A stretch of 64,000 nt of DNA from positions 1 to 64,000 of the forward strand of contig CANFLX010000005.1 in assembly GCA_947447985.1 (NCBI GenBank), given 5' to 3'. The stretch's first letter is position 1. Each line of letters begins with the position of its first letter. The stretch comes from Comamonadaceae bacterium. Lineage in GTDB: Bacteria; Pseudomonadota; Gammaproteobacteria; Burkholderiales; Burkholderiaceae_C. Of this stretch, positions 17,458 to 25,985 are shown piece after piece. Below the pieces are notes generated by a model, which did no database searches, was not told the origin of the DNA, and saw only the letters and a program-made list of their open reading frames with translations. The position numbers and the translations under genes are program-made.

Positions 17458-18102
17458 ATGTGTTTTTCTCCGCTTGCCAGTTTTGGTACCGGCACCGCGC
17501 TGGTGCTGGTGGGGACGCTATGTGTGCGCCGTGCACAAAGCCCCAGGGAGTGGCCCTATGCATTGATCCCTCTGTGTTTTGGCGTTCAACAGCTGCTCGA
17601 AGGCGGCTTGTGGCTCAGCCTGGGCAGCGCGCAAGCGTGTTTGAGTGCGCAACTGACCTTGGGATATTCCGTGTTCTCGCAGGTGTTTTGGCCCACGGTC
17701 ATCCCGCTGGCGGTGTACAGCCTGGAGCCTGCAGGACCGCGGCGCAGGGTGATCGGCCTGATGGCGCTGGGGGGGTCTGTGGTGGGGTCGTACCTTGCCT
17801 GGTACATGGCGCAAACGCCGGTTATCGCGCAGGTGCATGGCGGCCACATTGCCTATGTGTTTGCGCATTTTCACCAGCCATTGGCCACGGTGCTGTACCT
17901 GTTGGCCGCGTGCCTGGCACCTCTGGTGTCGAGCTGGTCGCAGGTACGCTGGTTTGGATTTTTCATCAGCCTGTCCTTGCTTGCCACGGCCTATTTCTAC
18001 GCCCAGTGGTTTATCTCGACCTGGTGCTTTTTCGCGTCCTGCTTGAGTGTTCTGGTGTGGCTCTATTTCGCCAAGCGCACGCCGACCCTTCAGCCGGCGT
18101 AG
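17458..18102 (+). CDS. DUF6629-like integral membrane protein
   Basis: 214 residues from the ATG at 17458; this start gives the MCFSPLASFGTG beginning characteristic of the family, though an in-frame ATG lies 27 bp upstream at 17431 and neither has a strong ribosome site. About seven hydrophobic helices. LIPLCFGVQQLLEGGLWLSL and AHFHQPLATVLYLLAACLAP are the conserved blocks. Inner membrane; function unknown. Divergent from the ice-binding lipoprotein gene with a 162-bp gap. Confidence 0.65.
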   Translation: MCFSPLASFGTGTALVLVGTLCVRRAQSPREWPYALIPLCFGVQQLLEGGLWLSLGSAQACLSAQLTLGYSVFSQVFWPTVIPLAVYSLEPAGPRRRVIGLMALGGSVVGSYLAWYMAQTPVIAQVHGGHIAYVFAHFHQPLATVLYLLAACLAPLVSSWSQVRWFGFFISLSLLATAYFYAQWFISTWCFFASCLSVLVWLYFAKRTPTLQPA

Positions 18103-18118
18103 CGCTGGCGCGGCCACG

Positions 18119-18412
18119 CTAGTTGCGGTTGTAAGAGCGGGTCAGCAGGCTGACCAAGGCCATCAGGGCGGCGCCGGTGGCAGCGGCTATGAGCACCGAT
18201 TTGACAGGGTCATGCCGGATAGCGCTGCTGGCGCCCTGGCTGCCATGGCGGGCCGCATCTCGCAATTGCATGCCTGCGTCGTGCGCCCGTACCAAGCTGT
18301 GGTCCATCGCATGGCCGATGCCATGCAGAGCTTCGCTGGCGGCATGCTGGGTGTTGGCAAATGCGGCTTCGGCCGATTGAATGGCTTTGTCAGCGCCTGT
18401 ATGTTTGAGCAT
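18119..18412 (-). CDS. DUF883/ElaB-YqjD-like membrane-anchored protein
   Basis: 97 residues from the ATG at 18412 (TAGGAACC upstream). The N-terminal two thirds are helical and alanine-rich; the C-terminus HDPVKSVLIAAATGAALMAL plus LLTRS matches the single membrane helix preceded by a P-x-x-S/V motif that ends ElaB/YqjD proteins. Those proteins tether stationary-phase ribosomes to the inner membrane in E. coli. Convergent with the DUF6629-like gene. Assignment rests mainly on the C-terminal motif. Confidence 0.55.
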   Translation of the reverse strand: MLKHTGADKAIQSAEAAFANTQHAASEALHGIGHAMDHSLVRAHDAGMQLRDAARHGSQGASSAIRHDPVKSVLIAAATGAALMALVSLLTRSYNRN

Positions 18413-18610
18413 GGTGGTTCCTAAGGTTTCAGGGGAAGTTTCCCCTTGCAAGACTAGTGAGCCCCTAAGGCCGCGTCCGTGCGTTGGCGCACCAGTGCGC
18501 AGATCGTCCCCCAGCGCACAGACGCTGTGGGGTTCAGGGCCTAGTCTTGCTGCACGCAGCGTGCGGTCACGCTGCTGCTTCATCAACGATCACTCAAGCA
18601 AAGGCTCACC

Positions 18611-19345
18611 ATGTCCCACCACCCACCATCCTGCGGCGCACGGCGCCTGCTTCAGGCCAGCGCCTTGGTGCTGTTGCCCCTGGCGGCTCTCGCGCAATCC
18701 AGCACCAAACCGGGCTACCTGTTGGAGGGGCGCGGCGACTTTGTGCGCAGTGGCACACCCGGTCAATGCTGGCATGACGGCCAATGGACGCCCGCCATGG
18801 CCCAGGCGGAGTGCGATCCCGTCGCCTCGCCGCCCGCCCGCGTCTCCGCACCGCCTGCGCCAGCATCTGCACCGGCACCTCTGGCAGCGGCAGCAGCGCC
18901 CCAGCCGGCTCCCACTCCAGCGCCCCTGATTGCCGCAGTACCAACACCTGCAGCAGCACCGGTGCTGCGCTATGCCGCAGACGCTTTGTTTGACTTTGAC
19001 AAATCCACGGTACGCCCCCAAGGCCGCAAGATGCTGGACGAGGCCAGCGCAAACATTCTGGGCCTTCAAGGTGAAAAAATTGAAGTGGTCGGTCATACGG
19101 ACCGCCTTGGCACCGAGGCCTACAACCAGAGCCTGTCGGTGCGCCGTGCCGAATCGGTGCGTGACTACCTGGTGATGCAGGGCGTGGCATGGGACCGCAT
19201 TGCGACCCGCGGCGTGGGCGAGTCTGAACCCGTCACGCCCAAAGGCAGCTGTGCCAAGGGGCGCATGGCCACAGTGATTGCCTGCCTGCAAGCTGACCGC
19301 AGGGTCGATATCACCATTGAGGGCACCAAGATGAGCAAACCCTGA
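18611..19345 (+). CDS. OmpA-family outer-membrane / peptidoglycan-associated protein
   Basis: 244 residues. The signal peptide ends at about ALAQS (residue 29). A short N-terminal part with GYLLEGRGDFVRSGTPGQCW and an alanine/proline linker (about 70-118) leads into an OmpA C-terminal domain (about 120-240): ADALFDFDKSTVRPQG, VVGHTDRLGTEAYNQSLSVR and VDITIEG. This domain binds peptidoglycan diaminopimelate. There is no barrel, so it is like the soluble OmpA-type proteins common in Comamonadaceae. A terminator hairpin follows at 19352. Confidence 0.85.
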   Translation: MSHHPPSCGARRLLQASALVLLPLAALAQSSTKPGYLLEGRGDFVRSGTPGQCWHDGQWTPAMAQAECDPVASPPARVSAPPAPASAPAPLAAAAAPQPAPTPAPLIAAVPTPAAAPVLRYAADALFDFDKSTVRPQGRKMLDEASANILGLQGEKIEVVGHTDRLGTEAYNQSLSVRRAESVRDYLVMQGVAWDRIATRGVGESEPVTPKGSCAKGRMATVIACLQADRRVDITIEGTKMSKP

Positions 19346-19351
19346 GTGGTC

Positions 19352-19388
19352 GCACCGCGTGCCTGGCCTGCAGGCGCGCGGTGCTTTG
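19352..19388 (+). terminator. Terminator after the OmpA-family gene
   Basis: Stem GCACCGCG (19352-19359) with CGCGGTGC (19377-19384), extended inward by GCCTG/CAGGC, followed by TTTGTT. The T run is short and mixed, so strength is uncertain. Confidence 0.6.
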
Positions 19389-19703
19389 TTAATGGGCGGG
19401 GTAGGTTTGCGCTTGTAGCTGGTGCACTTGGTCTTCCAGCTGAACGATGCGTTGCAGGTAGTCCATCAGTATCACCACCACAAAGAGGTCCAGGTCGTAG
19501 TCGCGTCGCAGGATGCCGGCAGTCCGCAGGGGTTCGATATAACTGATGGCGAATTGCGGTTCTGAATCGGTTGGCTCCAAGGGGGTCAACGCGCCGTAGT
19601 CCATCAACTCATGCAGGTCTGCCGCACTCATGGCACAGGCGATGCACAGGTCGCGCAAGCACACGCTGCTTGCCGCTAGAGGGTCAATGTGCTGGAAATT
19701 CAT
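19389..19703 (-). CDS. CbpM-like chaperone modulator (MerR-type fold)
   Basis: 104 residues from the ATG at 19703 (a GTG three codons upstream is the alternative; neither has a clear ribosome site). CLRDLCIACAMSAADLHELM, DYGALTPLE, an aromatic-containing middle and a C-terminal coiled segment DYLQRIVQLEDQVHQLQA match the CbpM family, which has a MerR-like winged helix and inhibits the DnaJ homologue CbpA. No cbpA or dnaJ gene is next to it here, which is unusual since the pair is normally an operon. Confidence 0.6.
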   Translation of the reverse strand: MNFQHIDPLAASSVCLRDLCIACAMSAADLHELMDYGALTPLEPTDSEPQFAISYIEPLRTAGILRRDYDLDLFVVVILMDYLQRIVQLEDQVHQLQAQTYPAH

Positions 19704-19775
19704 AGAAGTCACAGGTCGTCAGGTGCAACTGGGGCGCGCCGTCTTGCAGTGCAAGCCAGCGCACCCGGTTTGCTG

Positions 19776-20429
19776 TTAGTAGTAGTAGCGCACGCCGAAG
19801 GTGGTCGAACTGATGCGCTCACTGCCGGTACTGGGGTACTTGACGAAATGCTCGGCGTACTGCAGTGTTGCGCCCCAACTCGCATTGATTTTGTACTCGC
19901 CACCGACGCCATAGGCCCAGTCATAGCCGTGCTCGCTGCCCGCCAATGCGCTGTTGGCCACGTCAGTGGTCACCGTGGTGCGGCTGTAGGTGGTGCCGAC
20001 CTTGCCGAGCAGGTTGAAGCTGTCGCCCAGCGGCATGCGGCCAATCAGGCTGAGGTTGATGCCGTCGACTTTGCTGTTGCCGCCATAGCGGGTGACAGAA
20101 CCAAAATCGGCATACGAAACCTCGACCCCGTAATTGCTCCCTTCGAAGTAGTTTCCCAGAGCCACGCCATAGGCTTGGCCTTGTTGTTGTCCGCCGAACA
20201 CGCCAAAGGCGGTGATGGGTCGGGACAAGTCGGCGGTGCCTGCGTTGAAAGCAAAGTAGCTTGGCGCAAAGCTTGAAGACGAGGGGGCGGAGGACGAGTA
20301 GCTTTGTGCGTGCACTGCCGAACTCGCCAACAAGCCGAGAAGGATCATGGCGGCCATCGGCACGCGAGGGAGCTGGCCAAGGCGTGCTGACAAGTGGGCG
20401 GGCTGTTTTTGAATTTTCAAATGGGACAT
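19776..20429 (-). CDS. Small outer-membrane beta-barrel protein (OmpA-like)
   Basis: 217 residues, ATG at 20429 behind AAGGAAA. The signal peptide ends near VHAQSYS; a serine-rich stretch (about 43-55) follows. The rest is alternating strands with glycine and aromatic residues: AYGVALGNYFEGSNYGVEVS, FNLLGKVGTTYSRTT, WAYGVGGEYKINASWGAT, and the C-terminus ends in VRYYY, the aromatic end expected for assembly by the Bam machinery. An eight-stranded barrel of the kind seen next to BON and OmpA genes in this region. Confidence 0.75.
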   Translation of the reverse strand: MSHLKIQKQPAHLSARLGQLPRVPMAAMILLGLLASSAVHAQSYSSSAPSSSSFAPSYFAFNAGTADLSRPITAFGVFGGQQQGQAYGVALGNYFEGSNYGVEVSYADFGSVTRYGGNSKVDGINLSLIGRMPLGDSFNLLGKVGTTYSRTTVTTDVANSALAGSEHGYDWAYGVGGEYKINASWGATLQYAEHFVKYPSTGSERISSTTFGVRYYY

Positions 20430-20584
20430 GGATATTTCCTTGGGTCTTTCGACGGTTGATGATCAGGCCCTAATGTGGCGAAATTCCCTGCTTGTTTCCG
20501 TGCGTTAGGCCGCATATTTGGGCAGCGTCCGACATTCGACCCGCAGTTGCAGCCGCTCGCTGCCGCTGGCAGCCGCCTCGTTTC

Positions 20585-20590
20585 TACAAT
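20585..20590 (+). promoter_or_regulatory. Candidate -10 element (TACAAT) of uvrD
   Basis: TACAAT sits exactly 6 nt before the ATG, where a -10 element would be if transcription started at the ATG itself. The -35 region is weak. Confidence 0.45.
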
Positions 20591-20596
20591 GCGCCC

Positions 20597-23026
20597 ATGC
20601 CCCACAACCACTTGCCCGAAGGCGGTGCACTCGCCCACTCGGACCCTGCCCCTCGACAGGTCTCCCAAAACGCCGCTGCGGACGCCCCCCTGCTTGCCGC
20701 ACTGAACGCCGAGCAGCGCGCCGCTGTGACCCTGCCACCGGAGCACGCACTGATATTGGCGGGCGCAGGTTCGGGCAAAACCCGGGTACTGACCACCCGC
20801 ATCGCCTGGCTGCTGCAAAACGGCTATGTGTCGCAAGGCGGAATTCTGGCGGTGACCTTCACCAACAAGGCTGCCAAAGAAATGGTGCTGCGCCTGTCGG
20901 CCATGCTGCCGGTCAACGCACGCGGCATGTGGATTGGCACCTTCCACGGCCTGTGCAACCGTTTTTTGCGCGCCCATTTCAAAACGGCGGGTCTGCCGCA
21001 AGCCTTTCAGATTTTGGACACCCAAGACCAGCTCAGCGCCGTCAAACGCCTGTGCAAGCAGCTTGGCGTGGACGAAGAGCGCTTTGCGCCCAAGCAACTG
21101 GTGTGGTTTATTGCCAGCTGCAAAGAAGACGGCCTGCGCCCCCAGGCGGTGGAGATGCGCGATGCCGACACGCGCCGCAAGGTTGAGATTTACCAGCTGT
21201 ACGAAGAGCAGTGCCGGCGCGAAGGCGTGGTGGACTTTGGCGAGCTCATGCTGCGCAGCTACGAGGTGCTGCGGGATCACGCCGATATTCGCACCAACTA
21301 CCAGCGCCGCTTTCGCCACATCCTGATTGACGAGTTTCAAGACACCAACAAACTGCAATACGCCTGGATCAAGATGCTGGCGGGCGTGGGCATGGATGGC
21401 GACGGTGGTGGGCAAGGTGGCGCCGTGCTGGCGGTGGGAGACGACGACCAGAGCATTTACGCCTTTCGGGGCGCGCGCGTGGGCAATATGGCCGACTTTG
21501 TGCGCGAGTTTGGTGTGCAACACCAGATCAAGCTGGAGCAAAACTACCGCAGCCACAGCAATATTTTGGACAGCGCCAATGCGCTGATCAGCCACAACAG
21601 CCGCCGCCTGGGCAAGAACCTGCGCACCGACCAGGGCGCGGGCGAACCAGTGCGGGTGTATGAGGCACCGAGCGACTTTGAAGAAGCGCAGTGGATGGTG
21701 GACGAAATGCGCCATTTGCTGCGCACGCCCAGTGAACACCAGGGTGGCGACTGCTACCAGCGCAGCGAAATTGCGGTGCTGTACCGCTCCAACGCGCAGA
21801 GCCGGGTGATTGAGACAGCCCTTTTTAATGCCGGTTTGCCGTACCGCGTGTATGGCGGATTGCGATTTTTCGAGCGGGCTGAGATCAAGCACGCGCTGGC
21901 CTATTTGCGCCTGCTGGCCAACCCCCACGACGACACCAGCTTCATGCGGGTGGTCAACTTTCCGGCGCGCGGCATTGGTGCACGCAGCATTGAGCACTTG
22001 CAGGACACCGCCAAAGCCTCGGGCTGCTCCTTCCACGACGCGGTGAGCGCGGTGCCCGGCAAGGCGGGCACGCTGCTGGGCGCATTTGTGGCCAAGATTG
22101 ATGTGCTGCGGGAGCAGACCGCGACTTTGAGCTTGCGCGAAACCGTGGCGCTCACCCTGGAGCACAGCGGCTTGCTGGACCACTACCGCCTGGAGCGCGA
22201 GGGCGAAGACCGCATCGAGAACTTGGAAGAGCTGGTCAACGCGGCCGAGAGCTTTGTGCGCCTGGAAGGCTTTGGCCGTGCGGCGGGCGAGGGGCAGGGC
22301 GATGCGCCTTTGAGCCAAAGCCCTGCCAGCCAAGGCTTGGACGCCAGCCTCGCAACCGAGCCGGAGTTTGGTGACACGGGCGAGACGCTGTCGCCTCTGG
22401 TGGCGTTTTTGACTCACGCGGCGCTGGAAGCGGGCGACAACATGGCGCAGGCCGGCCAAGACGCGATTCAACTGATGACGGTGCACTCGGCCAAGGGCCT
22501 GGAGTTTGACTGCGTGTTCATCACCGGCATGGAAGAGGGCTTGTTCCCGCACGAAAACTCGCTCAGCGACCGCGACGGGCTGGAAGAAGAGCGCCGCCTG
22601 ATGTACGTGGCCATCACCCGCGCGCGCCAGCGCCTGTACCTGAGCCATTCGCAAACCCGCATGCTGCACGGACAGACCCGCTACAACCTCAAAAGCCGCT
22701 TTTTTGATGAGCTGCCCGAGGAGTGCCTGAAGTTCCTCACCCCCAAGCGCCAAGCTGTGCGCGGCAGCTGGGGGCAGGGCACTTCGTCCACCAGTTTCGG
22801 CAGTTTCAGCAGCGTGACGCCCAGCCTCAGTTCCGCACCCATCGAGCGCAAAGAGCCGTCTGCCCAAGGCCTGAAGGTGGGCATGAAGGTGTTCCATAAC
22901 AAGTTTGGCGAAGGCACGGTGCTCACGCTCGAAGGTGCGGGTGACGACGCCCGTGCCCAAATCAATTTCCCACGCCACGGCACCAAATGGTTGGCGCTGA
23001 GCGTGGCCAAGCTCACTCCCGTCTGA
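20597..23026 (+). CDS. uvrD: ATP-dependent DNA helicase UvrD/PcrA-type
   Basis: 809 residues from the ATG at 20597. All superfamily 1 motifs are present in order: Walker A LILAGAGSGKTRVL, motif Ia LAVTFTNKAAKEM, Walker B IDEFQDTNKLQ, motif III GDDDQSIYAFRGA, motif IV LEQNYRS, motif V TVHSAKGLEFD, motif VI YVAITRARQRLY. The C-terminus has a Tudor-like segment (KVFHNKFGEGTVL) known from UvrD/PcrA. It unwinds DNA 3' to 5' in nucleotide excision and mismatch repair. A TACAAT element ends 6 nt before the ATG with no ribosome site, so the mRNA may be leaderless. Confidence 0.93.
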   Translation: MPHNHLPEGGALAHSDPAPRQVSQNAAADAPLLAALNAEQRAAVTLPPEHALILAGAGSGKTRVLTTRIAWLLQNGYVSQGGILAVTFTNKAAKEMVLRLSAMLPVNARGMWIGTFHGLCNRFLRAHFKTAGLPQAFQILDTQDQLSAVKRLCKQLGVDEERFAPKQLVWFIASCKEDGLRPQAVEMRDADTRRKVEIYQLYEEQCRREGVVDFGELMLRSYEVLRDHADIRTNYQRRFRHILIDEFQDTNKLQYAWIKMLAGVGMDGDGGGQGGAVLAVGDDDQSIYAFRGARVGNMADFVREFGVQHQIKLEQNYRSHSNILDSANALISHNSRRLGKNLRTDQGAGEPVRVYEAPSDFEEAQWMVDEMRHLLRTPSEHQGGDCYQRSEIAVLYRSNAQSRVIETALFNAGLPYRVYGGLRFFERAEIKHALAYLRLLANPHDDTSFMRVVNFPARGIGARSIEHLQDTAKASGCSFHDAVSAVPGKAGTLLGAFVAKIDVLREQTATLSLRETVALTLEHSGLLDHYRLEREGEDRIENLEELVNAAESFVRLEGFGRAAGEGQGDAPLSQSPASQGLDASLATEPEFGDTGETLSPLVAFLTHAALEAGDNMAQAGQDAIQLMTVHSAKGLEFDCVFITGMEEGLFPHENSLSDRDGLEEERRLMYVAITRARQRLYLSHSQTRMLHGQTRYNLKSRFFDELPEECLKFLTPKRQAVRGSWGQGTSSTSFGSFSSVTPSLSSAPIERKEPSAQGLKVGMKVFHNKFGEGTVLTLEGAGDDARAQINFPRHGTKWLALSVAKLTPV

Positions 23027-23041
23027 GTACCATTCCCGCAT

Positions 23042-24265
23042 ATGCCCAACACAGAAACCTCTCACGCCGAGCTCGGCACTCCCTGGCAGCAAGACGCCAG
23101 CGTCATCGGGCTGGTCGGTCTGGCGCACGCCAGTTCGCATTTCGGCCATTTGATTTTGCCGCTGCTGTTTCCGGTGTTCATCAAGGAATTCGGCTTCAGC
23201 TATTCCGAGCTCGGTTTGCTGATGACGGTGTTCTTTGCCATCTCTGGTTTGGGTCAGGCGTCTTCGGGGTTTTTGGTGGACAAGGTGGGCGCCAGGCCCC
23301 TGCTGTTTGTGTCCTTGGCCATGTTTGGTACGGCCTGCTTGCTGGCGTCCATGGCGCACAGTTACATCGCCTTGGTGGGCGTGGCGGCCTTGGCGGGTGC
23401 GGCCAACGCACCGTTTCACCCCATCGACTTCACCATCCTGAACCAGCGGGTGTCCAGCCCGCGCTTGGGCTATGCATTCAGTGCGCACGGCCTGACCGGA
23501 AATTTGGGGTGGGCCGCTGCGCCGGTGTTTTTTGCGGGCCTGGGCGCTTTGCTGGGGTGGCGCCAGGCCTATGTGGCTGCGGCACTGATGTACGCACTGG
23601 TGCTGGGGCTGTTGATTCTCAAGCGCACGCACCTAAAGACCATCGTGCTGGCGCGCAACCCGCAGACCGACGCGGGGCACTCCATGGCGTTCATGAAGCT
23701 GCCAGTGGTGTGGTGGTGCTTTGGCTTCTTCTTTTTGTCGACCATGACCTTGGCCGTGGTGCAGAGTTTCGCGGTGTCGATCTTGAAAGCCATGCATGGC
23801 GTGAGTTTTGAGGCGGCGACCTACACGATTACCGGCTACATGTTGGCAGGGGCCGTGGGCGTGTTTGTGGGGGGCTTTGTGGCTTCCCGCCCGGTGCAAA
23901 GTGATCGCGTGGTCGCGACGGCCATGGCAACCGGTGCCGTGCTGTTGGCCCTGTGTGGAACAGGATGGCTTTCGGCGACTGCGACCATGGTGGTGCTCGC
24001 CGCCACTGGTTTTGCCGTGGGCATCGGTGGCCCGTCGCGCGACATGATGATCAAAAAAGCCACACCCCAAGGTGCGACAGGCCGTGTGTATGGCTTGGTG
24101 TATTCGGGGCTTGATACGGGGTTTGCGCTGTCGCCCATCGTGTTTGGCGCGTTCATGGACCGCGGCTGGTATGGCGCCACACTGCTGGGCGCTGCGGTCT
24201 TGCTGCTGCTCAGCGTGGGCGCAGCCCTGGGTGTGGGCAAGCGCACGGTGCGCACCGCCGCCTGA
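23042..24265 (+). CDS. MFS transporter, fosmidomycin-resistance (Fsr)-like
   Basis: 407 residues with about 12 hydrophobic helices. The first helix region GLAHASSHFGHLILPLLFPV and the following FGFSYSELGLLMTVF resemble the Fsr-type drug exporters; GFLVDKVGARPLL is the major-facilitator loop 2-3 motif. Inner-membrane proton-coupled export of small molecules; the substrate cannot be read from sequence. 15 bp after uvrD and 28 bp before the esterase gene, so it may head an operon with the esterase and thioesterase. Confidence 0.82.
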   Translation: MPNTETSHAELGTPWQQDASVIGLVGLAHASSHFGHLILPLLFPVFIKEFGFSYSELGLLMTVFFAISGLGQASSGFLVDKVGARPLLFVSLAMFGTACLLASMAHSYIALVGVAALAGAANAPFHPIDFTILNQRVSSPRLGYAFSAHGLTGNLGWAAAPVFFAGLGALLGWRQAYVAAALMYALVLGLLILKRTHLKTIVLARNPQTDAGHSMAFMKLPVVWWCFGFFFLSTMTLAVVQSFAVSILKAMHGVSFEAATYTITGYMLAGAVGVFVGGFVASRPVQSDRVVATAMATGAVLLALCGTGWLSATATMVVLAATGFAVGIGGPSRDMMIKKATPQGATGRVYGLVYSGLDTGFALSPIVFGAFMDRGWYGATLLGAAVLLLLSVGAALGVGKRTVRTAA

Positions 24266-24293
24266 TTGGATTGGACTAAGAAGCCACACCGCC

Positions 24294-25280
24294 ATGCCCC
24301 ACCGCCACCACAGCGCCCCCGCCCATTTGCTCACACCTGCCATGCGCAGCGTGCTCGAACGCATCGCCCGTGCGGGCCATGTGCCCATGCATGCCTTGAC
24401 GCCACCGCAGGCGCGAATGGCCTATGCGGCAGGTGCGGGTGTGCTGGACCTTCCTGCCCTTCAATTGCAACGGGTAGAGGACCACCACGTGACGACGCGT
24501 GATGGCGCGCAGCTGTTGGCCCGACTCTATGCACCGAGCGTTGAGAAATTGCCAGTGCTCCTGTACTTTCACGGTGGCGGCTTCACCATCGGCAGCGTGC
24601 AGACCCACGACGTGCTGTGCCGCACCCTCAGCCATCTGGCGCACTGCGCCGTGGTGTCGGTGGACTACCGCCTCGCCCCCGAGCACCGTTTTCCTACGGC
24701 CTTTGAGGACGCGTGGGATGCGCTCAAGTGGCTGCTGGATGGCGGTGCGCGCCTGGGTGTCGATAGCCGCCGCGTGGCGGTGGGTGGCGACAGTGCGGGG
24801 GGGACCTTGGCTGCGGCCTGCGCCATCGCTGCGCGCGATGCGGGCATTGCGCTGGCATTGCAGCTGCTGTTTTATCCCGGTACTTGCGGCCACCAGGATA
24901 CCGACTCGCATCGGCGATTTGCCAAAGGCTTCGTCTTGGAAGAAGTCCATATCCAGTATTTTTTCGAGAACTATTTGCGCCAAGCCACGGACCGCGAAGA
25001 CTGGCGTTTTGCCCCCTTGGATGGATTAGGCGAGCACGGTGAACCCGTCGATTTGTCGGGTGTAGCGCCCGCCTGGCTGGGCCTGGCCGAGTGCGATCCG
25101 CTGGTCGATGAAGGCGTTTTGTATGCCGACCGCCTGCGGCTCAGTGGCGTGGCGGTGGACTTGGAAATTTACCGCGGCGTGGTGCATGAGTTCATCAAAA
25201 TGGGCCGCGCGATTCCCGAAGCTCTGCAGGCCCACGCGGACGCCGCGCGGGCATTGAGAAAGGCGTTTGATCATGACTGA
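24294..25280 (+). CDS. Alpha/beta hydrolase esterase, hormone-sensitive-lipase family
   Basis: 328 residues from the ATG at 24294. Motifs: oxyanion hole LYFHGGGFTIGS, nucleophile GGDSAGGT, acid residue near AECDPLVDEG, histidine in VVHEFIKMGR. This is a family IV carboxylesterase acting on short or medium acyl esters in the cytoplasm. It overlaps the thioesterase start by eight bases. A second, only distantly similar esterase of the same family is encoded at 10978-11910. Confidence 0.88.
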   Translation: MPHRHHSAPAHLLTPAMRSVLERIARAGHVPMHALTPPQARMAYAAGAGVLDLPALQLQRVEDHHVTTRDGAQLLARLYAPSVEKLPVLLYFHGGGFTIGSVQTHDVLCRTLSHLAHCAVVSVDYRLAPEHRFPTAFEDAWDALKWLLDGGARLGVDSRRVAVGGDSAGGTLAAACAIAARDAGIALALQLLFYPGTCGHQDTDSHRRFAKGFVLEEVHIQYFFENYLRQATDREDWRFAPLDGLGEHGEPVDLSGVAPAWLGLAECDPLVDEGVLYADRLRLSGVAVDLEIYRGVVHEFIKMGRAIPEALQAHADAARALRKAFDHD

Positions 25281-25953
25281 AGTGTTGCCAAGCCCCGCAG
25301 ATTTCCGCATGCACCACCCCTTGCGTGTGCGCTGGGCGGAAGTGGACTTGCAAAAAGTGGTCTTCAACCCGCACTACCTGATGTATGTGGACACGGCGAT
25401 TGCGGACTACTGGCGAGCACTCGCGCTGCCCTATGAGCAAACCCTGGCCGCGTTGGGCGGTGAGTTGTTTGTCAAAAAATCCACCTTGGAGTTTCACGCC
25501 TCGGCCTTTTATGACGACCGCCTGAGGGTGGGCCTGCGCTGCGCGCGCATTGGCAACTCGTCTTTGCAGTTTTTGAGCGGGATTTTTCGGGGTGAGGAAC
25601 TGCTGGTGAGTGCCGAGCTGATTTACGTCTTTGCCGACCCCGTCTCGCGGCGGGCGCTGACGGTACCCGATGCTTTGCGCAAAACCATGTTGGGCTTTGA
25701 GCAAGGTGCGCCCGTGATCACGGCGCAAGTGGGCGACTGGAATGCGATGCAAGACGGCGTGCTGGCACTTCGCGCAGTGGATGAACACGACGCCACCGCG
25801 CGCCATTGCGTGCTGCGCAATGCCTTGGGTGAACCCGTTGCCACTGCGCGTCGGATGGCAGGTGCGACCGAGGTCGACGGGGCGGCGGTCATGCCCTCGC
25901 TGCAAGGTGCAGATTGGGATCAGGCGGCGATGGCGGCGCTAGCGGGCCAGTAG
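25273..25953 (+). CDS. YbgC-like acyl-CoA thioesterase with a C-terminal GNAT-like relic
   Basis: 226 residues from the ATG at 25273, inside the end of the esterase gene. Residues about 13-135 are a 4HBT hot-dog thioesterase: VRWAEVDLQKVVFNPHYLMY has the catalytic aspartate and the usual Y/F-HY-M pattern. Such enzymes hydrolyse acyl-CoA. The extra C-terminal part (about 148-197: VGDWNAMQDGVLALRAVDEH, ARHCVLRNALGEPVATAR) looks like the first strands of a GNAT acetyltransferase, but the acetyl-CoA-binding half is missing and the protein ends soon after. Family YbgC proteins are about 135-140 residues, so this is a fusion or its remnant. Confidence 0.8.
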   Translation: MTEVLPSPADFRMHHPLRVRWAEVDLQKVVFNPHYLMYVDTAIADYWRALALPYEQTLAALGGELFVKKSTLEFHASAFYDDRLRVGLRCARIGNSSLQFLSGIFRGEELLVSAELIYVFADPVSRRALTVPDALRKTMLGFEQGAPVITAQVGDWNAMQDGVLALRAVDEHDATARHCVLRNALGEPVATARRMAGATEVDGAAVMPSLQGADWDQAAMAALAGQ

Positions 25954-25985
25954 GCGACAGCAGCATTTTTCCGTTCAGTCGCCTA
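25951..25985. terminator. Shared hairpin between convergent genes
   Basis: TAGGCGAC (25951-25958) pairs with GTCGCCTA (25978-25985). The left arm includes the stop codon of the thioesterase gene, and the right arm reaches into the 3' end of the GloVer gene, whose stop lies at 25975-25977. An AT-rich loop holds a T run (25966-25970). It could end transcription from both sides, but no T tract follows either arm, so this is uncertain. Confidence 0.4.

Noticed and set aside
20417..23632. Open frame of more than 1000 codons on minus across uvrD
   Set aside because: Antisense of uvrD, which has all helicase motifs; high-GC third positions create such shadows.
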